DNA of 64,000 nt from Gongronella butleri (lineage: Eukaryota; Mucoromycota; Mucoromycetes; Mucorales; Cunninghamellaceae). The first letter of the stretch is position 1. Each line of letters opens with the position of its first letter. Positions 52,330 to 62,986 of this stretch are shown one piece after another. The notes beneath the pieces are model-generated. The model was not told the DNA's origin, searched no databases, and saw only the letters and a program-made list of their open reading frames with translations. The DNA lies in the NCBI GenBank assembly GCA_025201375.1, contig JAIWZP010000015.1, positions 310,001 through 374,000 of the forward strand, written 5' to 3'. A program made the translations under genes and the position numbers.

Positions 52330-52487
52330 GTAGTGACCTTTTTTTTTTTTGCGCGTTGATGGATGGGTGGGCTCAATGTGGTGATCCCCCCTTTTTTTTT
52401 TTTTTTGCGCGTGGATGGATGGGCTCAGTGTGGTGACCTTTTTTTTTTTTTTTTTTTGCGCGTGGATGGATGGGCTCAATGTGGTGA

Positions 52488-52523
<36 letters not shown>

Positions 52524-52795
52524 GCGTGGATGGATGGGCTCAATGTGGTGACCTTTTTTTTTTTTTGCGCGTGGATGGATGGGCTTAATGTGGTGACCTT
52601 TTTTTTTTTTTTTTTTTGCGCGTGGATGGATGGGCTCAGTGTGGTGTTCTTTTTTTTTTTTTTTTTTTTTTTTTTGCGCGTGAATGGATGGGCTCAATGT
52701 GGTGACTTTTTTTTTTTTTTTTTTGCGCGTGGATGGATGGGTTCAGTGTGGTGACCTTTTTTTTTTGCACGTGGATGGATGGGTTCAATGCAGCA
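52330..52795. repeat. Minisatellite of nine units with variable T runs
   Basis: Nine copies of GCGCGTGGATGGATGGGCTC plus AATGTGGTGACC, each preceded by a run of about 9-30 T. Unit spacing varies from ~42 to ~63 bp only because the T run changes. Single-base variants (TTGATGG, GGGTTC, CAGTGTGG, GCACGTGG) mark individual units. On the other strand the units read as poly-Lys plus SIHAQ peptides, which is not evidence of coding. Confidence 0.9.
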
Positions 52796-52924
52796 TAATG
52801 TACGCTAGCATGATGGTACACATGGAAAAAAAGTGCAAATACCCCTTTCTTTTCTGTTTTCGGCGCGCCTCTGGACGCGTCGTTTTATAAAAAGAATATT
52901 TAATATCATTTTTTTTCGTAAAAA

Positions 52925-55156
52925 CTACTCATTGGAAGAATTTTTGAGTGCGTACGTCATGAACTTGCTCAATGTCCAATTTTTTTGTTTTCTCTCGTTG
53001 TCCAATCTTGCAGCAATGTCATATACCGACACACCATCAGATGCTGCCAGGCGCTCAATTTGGCTGATCACTCGCTGGCGGCGAGAATAGAATTGTCGCT
53101 CTGTATACAATAAAATAAAAAAAATATCATAAATCAACAATATTCTTGTCACAGAATTCAGCACGTTTTACCTTTATGATCACTCCTCCAAGAGGAACCA
53201 AGCTCGGCATTCAAACTAACCACGGATGGCTTGCTTGGCGGAAGTCCATCAAACCATTCCTTCACCAGATCGGCCAAGCTTTGCACATTTCTATCAAGGC
53301 GATAGGTAGATGTTGTGGCTGCATGGTCTTGGCCATTGTTGTTGCTTGGAGCACCTGCATTGGGAACCATTGTTGCGCTGTGAGGATTCACAAAGTACGC
53401 GCAGGCTAATTTCAGGTGTTCCAGGTGATTTTTGACAACACCGACATCTTGCTGAACACTGGCGATCTGAGCAGAATCAGCACTCGTTGTCGCTTGCTGC
53501 TGAGATATCATGCTCCTAATAATCGCTTGGTTGCTGTCGATTTTGTTGCTCAAGTTCTGCAATTGCTCGCTGACCACGGGCAAGGCTCGGCGAACAAGAA
53601 GGTCTTGAGGTTCTTCCGCTGTGTTGATGGCAGAAAGCAATTGTTGCTCAAATGTGATGAATTCAGGGTCGCTGAAAACATCGTGCCAAAACAAGGGATG
53701 GTCAGGGTGGTCAACGCGGTGCAGCACGGAATCTTGCAGAAACACGCGGCGCATTGTCGCCAGAAGGTTGAGAAACGCTTCCGCGCAAATGGAATATTCT
53801 GTTCCATCGAGTTTGCGCGTGACCTTGTTGAGCCATTCTTCAACTTGCGGAAAGATTTTCTTTTGCAGCGACTCGGGGGGGTCCAAATTTGCTCGGGGCA
53901 GCCAGTAAAATCCCTTTTCCGAGGAAAAACCATTGATGATGCGAATGGATTTGCGAGGGAGAGCAAGCAGGTAGCACTTTTCCATGCTTCCAGTTTCCCA
54001 ACGACCGTGGCGGCGCAGGTCTTCTTCCGTCGCACCATCGATTTCCGCCAATTGGGCACCACTTCCACGGCCAGAATGTGTTTTCTTGGAAATGCGAATG
54101 TTCAAGGCCTCAAACACGCGATTCACAGCCCTAAGCTGCGTTCGATAGGTCATTGCATTTTCCGGGTGGCCATTCTTGAATGCCTTGACATCGAACCAAG
54201 TCGCGTTCTTCTCAAAATTTGGAAATTCTTCGCCTGAGATGTGCCATCGATAAAAAAAGTACTGTGCAAGGGCACCAAACGCACACACACGGTGGTCCTT
54301 GTGTCGGATGGCGCCACCGAACTCAACCTTGCCGAACTTGTTAGTTTTTCCATGGTCGAGACGAACCACCAACGCAGGACATTCGCTGAATCCTTCATCA
54401 GGGAAGACCACCTTGCAAAGATCCGCCAAATCAATGTCGCGCGAGCTTTCGCTTCGCAACAGCATCATATGCTGGAGCAGAAACCAAGCACGATCCCTGA
54501 GAGAGATCTCTTTTTTTTGGCCAAACAAGAACATCGAGACTTGCACAAGCTGTTCAGCAGAGTAGCCGTCTTGGGCAGAATGCGCACCACGATCCACATA
54601 CTCTTCTCGCTTGCGTTTGTGCTCCGCAATGCGCTTGTTCTTCAACCAGGCTTGCAATGCCGTGCCTCGAATCTTCCCAGGTTCAGCGATTCTGTCAATG
54701 ACTTGCGTGGAATGCAAATCAATCAGCGCCTTCACCTCCATTGAATACGATTCGAAGGATAAATCGCAAGGCATGCCATCTTCGCGTTTTTTGTGTTGGT
54801 GGCCACGGCGAGACACGACATCCTCCAGATACACCAAGATCTTTTCCTCCGTGACTGCTGGACCATCAACATATTGTCTTTCGGCACAGAATTTCTATAC
54901 AAAACATTCAATTAGGCCTCAAATACGCTCTTTTACTGCAATTGTCCTCGCTGCGCAGCTATTCATGGCTTACACTGAATTTCTCTTGTCTTGTTTTATA
55001 GCTAGCATGCGTGTTTGCTGGTCTCACTTCTTGGGTGAAAGTATTCATTGTCTGGCGCACAACTTCTTTGCCACGCTCCGTGTTTCTATCATGAGCAGCA
55101 GATGTGCTGCTGCTAGCAATCACACGTGATGCAGATCGATTTCGTGTAGGGGGCAT
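52925..55156 (-). CDS. Crypton-like tyrosine recombinase with GCR1_C-type domain
   Basis: Three exons (55156-54974, 54894-53172, 53100-52925; introns 79 and 71 nt) give 693 aa with no internal stop. The catalytic region has Arg in MMLLRSESSRDIDLADL, HxxR in KTHSGRGSGAQ, the following LRRHGRWETG, and the nucleophile Tyr in SMEKCYLLALP, an order typical of Crypton and Ndc10-related tyrosine recombinases. A coiled-coil stretch follows (VVSEQLQNLSNKIDSNQAI). The C-terminal LADLVKEWFDGL, then ERQFYSRRQRVISQIERL, matches the GCR1_C DNA-binding domain found in fungal Cryptons. It would integrate and excise circular element DNA. The intact frame suggests recent activity or domestication. The ATG at 55156 was chosen; the frame extends upstream to 55192. 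Confidence 0.85.
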
Positions 55157-55350
55157 AATAAAGAGGATTTTCTGCAAACAAAAAAAAGGCAAAGGGTGGA
55201 ATTGATCCCCTTTTTACCCCCTTTTTTATATCATCGTTTTAGATCCCCGCAGCAACATGCAGCCAAAAAAGGTATTTGCCATCGGTGACATTCAGTGACA
55301 GACAGGCCGGTGACACATTTGTCACTGAGCTTAAACTTTTGGCACATACC

Positions 55351-56510
55351 TTCACTGTACGGTACAGTAATAAGACCAATTTTGCCGGTGGATGTTGGAT
55401 GGCTAAAACTCGTTCGTAGAGAAATTTCACTTTTTTTGTCGAAACCTTTGACCGCGATTTTCTCGCCGACAACAACAGTCTACGCTACAGTAATAAACTT
55501 CTTGCTTGTACTGTAATTTTACAGTACTGTACAGTACAGTATTGCGGTTTTACTAACAAACAGGGGGGTAAAGGCGTAAAGCACATAATGGGATAATTTA
55601 CAACGCTCTAGCTTGAGTTTGAACTTTTTGCATCGGGTCATTTCACCAGGCTGCTGCAGCCCACTCAGTGCACAAAAATGTGCAAAATAAAAAAATAAAA
55701 AAAAATGCAAACAAAAAGAATTCCATGCAAATTACGCACCTTAATTTGGAAGTGTCAAACCTTAATTTTGCAAAAAAAAACCATGTCCAAAGTAAGCAAT
55801 TTTCTCAGTCGATCGCCGTTCATGCGTCACTCTTTGGACTTTTTTCTGAAGCCGGGGCGACCTGTCATTTTGTCTGCCAATAGCATATTGTTGGAGTTAC
55901 CTGCTTAGGATGCATTGATCACTCGGAGTTCGAAATCTCCCAAATTTGGCATTTTCTGAGATTGAAATGTGTGACCCCTGAGTGACCCCTGAATTTTTTA
56001 AAAGTAGTCGTAGCGCTTTGGGGGTTTAAGCTTTTTTGTTGCAAATTTTGCGCTGATTGCGATGCAGCCATTTTTGAGTGAGTTCGACCGAGCAGGTGGC
56101 GAGATGAATGCAAAATGCCACAAATATGGGTTTTTGGAATTTTCGGATTCAAAAAAAAATCGGGCGGATCCGTCGTGAACACTGGGCTATAGTTTATGCC
56201 GCGGCACAGGTTTCAGTGGCGGGCAAGCAGGCTGTAAAAAATTTCTGGAGGCACAACAGGTCGGCAAAGTCTGAAAAACACTCTCTTTGGCGTTTAAAAG
56301 GTAAATGTTTGCGTTTTAGTGCAGTATACTACTGTACACTATACAGTAGCGCGATGCTCAAAACATTGAAATGACAAAGCGCGTCAGGTTCTGCCCAATG
56401 CGATTGAAAAATGAACGGATCAAATAGACATTTGCATGTACAGTAAATTTCGTCCCAAAATCACAAAACTCGTGCTTTCATGTACGGTATTTCTCGGGCG
56501 CTGGCTGACT
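55351..56510. repeat. R1 dispersed repeat, copy B, right part
   Basis: Direct-orientation match to 10705-11700 plus 18400-18480, i.e. to R1 copy A with the 6.6 kb transposon removed. It gives a view of the sequence before that insertion. Divergence is perhaps 15-25 percent by eye with many small indels. It is non-coding and includes TACAGTAC clusters (55510-55545) like copy A. Confidence 0.7.
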
Positions 56511-57006
56511 GATTTGCACTTTTAAACGAATACTGTAACGGTATCGCTTCACGTCTGCAGGAATGCCATTTACCAAATTTGAGAGGTCTAGGATTACACT
56601 GCAGCATTACTGTAGCATCGTGGAACAAGCAGCAGTGCATTGATTTCAGCAGTTGGCATATGGCGACCATGAAACGCTTACAGTACCGATTGTCATGCTG
56701 CAAAGACGTCTCCAGCCAGGTAGCTGCTCGCCGCACTTGATTTCTTAAATATAATACAGTAGAAAGAAAAAGTTGAGCGAATTCCACGTTTGGGCTGAAA
56801 AAAATAGAGAAATGACATGGCACCACTAGGGCTGTTGGTATGGCCTGATCCCAAGCATTGCGCAGCATGACAAAGACGCGGAATTTGTCCTTGCGGAATT
56901 GACGCTGTGACACATCAAGTGCGGAGGATCAATCTCAGGGCCAAATACTCCAGATTTTGCCGTATTTTGCACACCTCTTTTTTTTTATTCTTGTTCATTT
57001 TCACTC
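56511..57006. other. Upstream region of MED27
   Basis: No gene was recognised. The first part may still be repeat-derived; the last ~100 bp are T-rich and precede the MED27 start. Confidence 0.4.
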
Positions 57007-58323
57007 ATGGCCGCGCCAAAGTCACAGCAAGAGATTGAGCAGGCCATTAGCCATATCGACCACACACTCACAACGGTATGCGAGACTTGATGACGCGAGA
57101 GATATCAGTGCTTATGGTTTTTTATTTATTTCTATTAGGTGTGCGAGATTCGGTCGAGTTTACGACAGTTTGTCAAGACGGTCGAGACGAATCCACAGCA
57201 ACCGAGTTATATTCATCAGTTTAGCGATGGCTTGAACAAAGTGAAACGCGAACTCAATAGACTAACCGGTGAAACAGACAGCCTCAAAGGTAATTGGCAA
57301 CGAAACGACGCGCCACGTTCGCGTTTTATTGACCCTTGCTCGTTCTTTTTAGGTGTGCTTGAATATGCACATGTCCTCGCACAGCAAAACAACTTTGATT
57401 GGCCTGCCATCAAAGAGTAAGGGCGCACTGTTACAGTTGTTGCTGCCACAATGCCTAATATTTTTGCTTTTTTTTTTTTAGAGTGATGGAGAACGAGCAA
57501 GGCGCGGTCCCTGCGGCATCGAGCAGCGACAAAAAGTCTGAGCGCGAGATTGGGCACCAGATCAAGTCAAAAGTGGACGACATGCTCAGCGAATTGTCGT
57601 CAGTGGTGCTCCCCAAGCAGCCGTCCGCGCCGGCGGCCGCCGATACCATGTTCATCACCAACGTCCTCGATCAATGGCTTGCCAGCGACAAGCTTAAAGC
57701 CATCCACATTCAACACAATTTCCCAGAGCCAGAACACGCCATTCTCCACGGTTCGACGTGCAGTCTAGAGGTATGATTTGCAAGAAAAAACGCATCTCAC
57801 GTCCTCGTTTGCGTGTTGTCACTCACGTGCGCGCAATGTGTGTGTGTGTCTCTCTCTCTCGCTCTTTTAGCTAACGATCCATAAGGTGATGACGGTCACG
57901 GCCGATCTCGAGTACCATCAGCCGTCCAATTCGATCATTATCCACCGCTACGACGTCAAGCATCCCAAAGAACAGGCAAGCGGCCATGGCGAGCGCCAAA
58001 AAAAAAAAAAGGCCAAAGATCTCACTATTTTTTTTCTTTTTTAGAAATCATACTGGCAAGAGTCAGGATACAAGGTGCTGCGCAAGATGCACATGGTGGC
58101 ATCCAGGGCCCTGGACGACCTGACGCGTCTGGCGGCGCGTGAAGCGCTTGTCAGCGTGTTGGACTGGCTCGCCAGCTACCATCGCCTGTACCAAACGCCG
58201 TGCGCGCGTTGCCACAAGATTCTCCAATTTGACTCGCCCCAATTCAAACATTTGCCGCCCGTCGTACGCACATGGGACCAGACCATTGGCACTGCATACC
58301 ATCTCAAGTGTTTCCAGGAATAA
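57007..58323 (+). CDS. MED27: Mediator complex subunit 27
   Basis: Six exons (57007-57075, 57139-57289, 57353-57416, 57482-57770, 57871-57975, 58045-58323) give 318 aa. The N-terminal ~100 residues are helical (Mediator tail/head contact region). The C-terminus TPCARCHKILQFDSPQF, then YHLKCFQE, is the diagnostic Med27 zinc-binding end. The protein bridges activators and RNA polymerase II in the nucleus. The fifth intron begins GCAAGC after CAG instead of GT, a GC-AG intron; with it the frame is continuous and no alternative GT fits nearby. The gene lies 268 bp upstream of QCR6 on the same strand. Confidence 0.88.
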
Positions 58324-58591
58324 AAAGAGCAAAAAATGAAAAAAGGGCGTCTTATCGCCCGATTTGGGCAAAGTGTGTCCGGGGCGCCCACTTGCGCGTG
58401 TGCGGCGTGGCTTGCGGGGTGAAGGGGGAGGGGCCTCCATTTTGCGGCCAGGGTTTTCGAGCAAGGCCAGCTTCAAGATTATTGGCGGGGATCACTTCAA
58501 TTGTGGCCGCGAGCCGCTGTTTTTCTTTTTCTTTTTTCTTTCCCTTTATCCATTCCCTTCCCCCCTCTCTTTTCTTGTTTTATCTATCACT

Positions 58592-59240
58592 ATGGGCTTG
58601 TCCGAACTGATCTCCAACCTCTTCCCCACCGTCTACGCCGAGGAAGAAGAGCAGCCTGTCGAGGTTGTCGAGGAAGTCGCTGAGGTTGTCGAGGAAGAAG
58701 AAGAAGAAGAAGAAGAAGAGCCCGAAGATCCCAGAGACGAAATTGTTGAGGGTATGCACGCACACACACACACACACACATATGCAAAAGAAAAAAAAAA
58801 AAAAAGAAAAAAAAAAGACACACCAATGCAAACAATGGCACCAGGCACTCACGCGCGTCATGATTTTCTTTTCTTTTTTTTTTTCCAAAGCGTGCACCAA
58901 CCAATTCCCCGCCTTGAAGAAGCACTTTGACGAGTGCAACGAGCGCGTGGAGAACGGCTCTGACGAGAACTGTAAGTCGAAATCTTTTTTTACTAGGCAT
59001 TGGGTTGCCATTGGGTGTTTTTTGAATGCTCATTCGTGTTTTTCTTTCATTTTTCCTATCTTTTTTTTTTTCCTCTGCTAGGCATTGAGGAGTTCTTCCA
59101 CTTGATGCACAAGGTTGACGAATGCGTAAGTGGGATTTGGACAATAGGATGGCTGGAAATTGGATCATCTCACCCTTTTTTTTTTTTTTGCACTCCCCCC
59201 CCCATAGGTTGCCCCCAAGATCTTCGCCGCCACTCAATAG
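58592..59240 (+). CDS. QCR6: Cytochrome bc1 complex hinge subunit (Qcr6/UQCRH)
   Basis: Four exons (58592-58751, 58891-58971, 59082-59125, 59208-59240) give 105 aa. After MGLSELISNLFPTVYAEEEE comes a long Glu-rich tract, then a Cys-patterned helical hairpin (ACTNQFPALKKHFDEC, and NCIEEFFHLMHKVDEC) ending VAPKIFAATQ. This is the acidic hinge protein that assists cytochrome c docking to cytochrome c1 in the mitochondrial intermembrane space. The four Cys should form two disulfides. Intron 1 starts with a (CA)n run (58757-58778). AATAAA occurs about 20 bp after the stop. It converges with the RSC9-like gene at 144 bp. Confidence 0.95.
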
Positions 59241-59384
59241 ACTGTCCTTGTGTTGACCATGCCAATAAAGCGACAAACACCAAAAAAAAACATCATACCT
59301 TATTTTTTTTTTACAGTCGTGTCATTTGGGAAGAGGGGGTTGGATTGAGGTTTCTTTTCTTTATTTGAGAAAAACGAATGAAAT

Positions 59385-62101
59385 TTATATACATGCCTTT
59401 TGAACATCCATGTTTAAAAGGACGTAGTGGAGGACGGTGGCTGTTGTGTTGCGGTGCGAGGTGGCAGGAGACGATGACGATGCCAGGTGCTGCAGGTATG
59501 GCTTATAGGGCGCGAATCGGTCGTAGGGCCCATCTTCTGAAAGAATGCACAGCAAATGCGCCGCAAGCAAGGCGAGGCCGGACGTTGACAAGGTCGGGGT
59601 GTCACTGGCAAAGATGGCGAGCCACTCGTGCTGTGTGCGCGGCCATTGGCGGGCCACGGGCATGCTGAGAGCTGGTGTGGACGGCGACAACAAGGCATCA
59701 TTGGCTGCCATGGCCAACAGAGTGTCAATGCAAGGAGGGGTGGATGCAGGTGGTGGTGGTGAGCAAGGAGTCACGACCGAGGAGGAGGTGGAGGAGGATG
59801 GCGGTGGTGGCGACGTGGCACGCGATGGCGGTGGCGGCGATGGAACGGGGTCGTGCAGAATGTTCATGCGGATTTGAAGGCCATGGACTGAAAGGCCATT
59901 CATGTGAATTGATGCAAATGCCATGCCGAGGACCGAGTAAAAGTGGTAGACCGGCAATGCCTTTTTGGCGGCGAAGCGCGTGGTGTACAGGGCGTAAATA
60001 TCGTCGAGTCCAAGGAGCGCGTCGCTAGCGCTTTCTTCAAAATTGTCCTTGAGCCAGCCCAGGCACCGGAACGGTTCCTCCAAGGCCGCATAATTGGCCA
60101 AATCGGGTATCGTGGAGGGCGTCGGCGTCGAGGACACGGGTTTGCTGTTGCCAGTGGCGACATTCAAGGCCATTGGCACCGGTGGCGGTGTTGCAGGTGT
60201 CAAAGGCGTCATGGGCGTGGCAGAGCTGCTGCTGCTACTGCTGCTACTGCTGCTGCTACTGCTGCTGGTGCTGCTGGTGGCATCATCCATGGGGGATGAT
60301 GGCGTGGCAATCATCTGTGGCGTCGTCACATCCATGTCCAAAAGAGCAGGCACCAATTTGGGCACAAAATAGCATGTATCGCCTTCGTTTGCCCGTCTCA
60401 ATTTGCTAATCAGGAGGCCAATGAGGTCACCCGCAGTGTTGTCTTGCAAAACAGATGCGCGGCACGATGGTGATGCAACGAGTTGCTGGTAAAGATATTC
60501 CATGGCGGTGCCCACAAGCAAATCGTCATGTTGAAAGAGCAATTGGCGCGCCGTCGCGTGTACAAGATCCGGCTGCGTCGTCAGGAACAATTGGTTGAGA
60601 TCGCACGTGCCGATCATGCATAGGCTGCGCAATGCAAGACGCGTCACCGTGTGATCCGAAGCAAACGCGAGATTGGTCAAACATGGAATCCACAAATCGT
60701 CCGGTCCATCCAATGGCATGAATGGCGCAACCGCTTCCACAATGTGCAGCGCAAGCTCCACGACGATCGCGTCGCACGTAAGAAGCGCGCGCAAAGTGTC
60801 CAAAAGCCGCCGATGACTCGCCAAATGCTTGACTTGCTGCTCAATTTGCCGGTAATTGCCAACGATGTGCAAAATCTTTTTCACGCGCGTCAATGCCGGG
60901 CACACGCTCAGCGGCGCGCCAAATAGATGGTCGTCGTGTGCAGCAGGTGCGTCACTGGGCATAGCGTCGTCCATGATCTTGAGCCACGCGTCATCGTCCG
61001 CCGGGGCCGGGGTCACAGGTGTCGAAGCGTGTGAAACCTGCTTTTCAATATATAGCTTGGTGTGATCGAGCAGCAGATCAAGGAGCAAGGGCGTCTTGTC
61101 GAGGGGCAAGGCGCATGGACGCACAAACGACAAATCAAGCAGCTTGTCGAGCGAATGATCAATGGCCTGGTCCTCGCCAAAACGCAGAGCGAACAGGACG
61201 CGCTGTTTGGTATCTTCATAGGAGGGTGAGGCGGATGCAGAGGCGGATGCAGGGGGTGGATTGGTCGACGCCAGCGGCAATGCGGGCGAAATCGGTGCGG
61301 GCGATGACGACGGACGTGGCCGCTTACGAGGACGTGATGAAGACGTGTCCGATGGTTTTTTCGGTGCCGTCCCTACAATCAAAAGAACAAGAAAATTGAG
61401 CAATCACGTCAACTCATGCAAAAAAAAGAATAAAAAAAAGCTTACGTGGCATGGCGCGCAGGAATTTCCCGCCGGCCAAGGTGGTGATCTTGTGCGCGTC
61501 GGGACCCTTGAGCTCATCGGGCGGTTGCCATGCCTTGCCGTGCACAGATTCCTCTTCCCAACCGAGCTATAAAATAAAATAAAATAAAAAAAGAGCATGA
61601 GATCAAATGACAATGGCCAAAGATGACGTGTCATTGAGCCTTGTTCTTACCAAATTGCGAATGTACAGGCCCTTTAGGATGTATGCGCTGTTTGTGCACG
61701 TCTTTGGAAAGTCGAAATAATCGCCCATCTTCTTCCATAGTCGAGCTTGCGTGACCTAAAGACGTCAAAGAAGAAGAAAAATCGAAATTAGCGAACATTT
61801 TGAGCTCGCTCGCTTAGCAGCCTCACCGCTTCAAATCCGCCATGCTTTTGGACCACATTGAAAAGCCGTAAAAGGTCAATTTTCTGCTTTCCAAGAATAG
61901 GCTCGACTTTTAGTTGCGTGCTATGCAAAAAAAAAAAAAAAAAAAGAAGAAAAAAGTGAATAGGGTAAGTTGCAGCGCAAAGAAAAAAAAAAGTAAAAAA
62001 GACTCGCTGTTTTACCCTTTGCTCTTGTGGAAGTTTTGCAGGGCGTCTATGAACCTGACATACTCGTCAGTCCGTTCTATGACGTTGGTCAACTTGCGCA
62101 T
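59385..62101 (-). CDS. RSC9: ARID-domain chromatin remodelling subunit (Rsc9-like)
   Basis: Five exons (62101-62016, 61920-61827, 61755-61651, 61566-61446, 61372-59385) give 797 aa. Residues ~15-120 are an ARID DNA-binding domain: YVRFIDALQNFHKSKG, PILGKQKIDLLRLFNVVQKH, GGFEAVTQARLWKKMGDYFD, and CTNSAYILKGLYIRNLLGWE. A Pro/Ser/Lys linker follows, then a helical region with armadillo-like character and, near 480, EPFRCLGWLKDNFEES and KALPVYHFYSVLGM, as in Rsc9/ARID2 proteins. It is a probable subunit of a RSC/PBAF remodeller. Long Ser (CAGCAG-type) and Thr/Pro stretches interrupt it. A TTAG acceptor just before the ATG could mean a 5' UTR intron. Confidence 0.82.
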
Positions 62102-62986
62102 AGCCTAACAGCAGCACAGAACACGAGAAGAGACAAGGTAGTGGTGAGGGAGGGTAAGAATCAAGGTGACAAACGAGAGAAGAAAGGTAGAAAAAGCACG
62201 CGTAGCACAGCGGGGAGGCAATTTTATAGCCAGTGGCTTGGGCCGCAGCGGACTTTATGCAGCATTTGCCCCTGAATCACTCGCATTTTGCCTAGAAATG
62301 TGTCTTTTGCCAATGCATCTTTTAAAAAAAACGAGTGGATACACACTCGTACGAATAAAAAAAAAAAAGTATCTATTCTGCTTTTTTGTGCGCAATTCAA
62401 CGCGCAATAGGTCAGCAGCCGCTTCAGGCCATGAAAAGACGCTGACAAGCTTGCTTTTAAACCCATGTTCCCGTCGCTAGGTCGCGTCGATCCAGAGCAA
62501 AAGCCGAAAATGAACAATTTTCTGTAAACCACGGCAAAATTTCAATAGTCAATGGAACGGAGCGCCACAAAATGTAAAAAGATGCAGAAACGCAGTGCTC
62601 TCATCAGATTATATTACGGCCATGTTGCGGACTTTTCAGCGGGCGGAGGAGGAGGAGAGAAATGGGTAAGTAACATTTGCCCAAATGCAATAATTTGTGT
62701 TTACTAGCGTCACCGTAATCCAATCGATGTCAAACCTAGATCTCTTGGGCAATTTGGACATTGAATGTATCTTTTCAGCTTTAAGATTCCAAGTTTTTCA
62801 TCTTCAAAAAATACCATTGTCCTTTTTTATTCCTCTTTTTTTTTCGGTGAAACGAAAGAAAAGCTTGACAGATGGCTATTTTTTATTTATGCTGCGAGAT
62901 GATGGATGGCTTGGAAAAGAAAAAAAAAAGGGATCGAGGCACAATGGGATGGGCGATAGTGGCGGTAAAAAAAGTGAATAAGGCGA
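62102..62986. other. Intergenic region
   Basis: Between the RSC9-like start and the stop of the last gene, both on the minus strand. No gene was seen. Confidence 0.45.

Larger units (their letters stand above)
52110..55350. mobile_element. Crypton-type element (tyrosine-recombinase transposon), approximate limits
   Basis: The limits are set by where R1-like sequence stops on the left (~52090) and resumes on the right (~55360). Both flanks inside these limits are rich in GTGAC/GTCAC words (52115-52335 and 55285-55340). The element contains a nine-unit minisatellite and one gene for a Crypton-like recombinase. No long terminal inverted repeats are visible, in line with Cryptons, which use recombination at short direct repeats. 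Exact ends were not determined. Confidence 0.5.

Noticed and set aside
52165..52821. Lys-rich and Phe-rich open frames through the minisatellite
   Set aside because: They are translations of A/T runs plus the repeated unit on either strand, with no start context or conservation.
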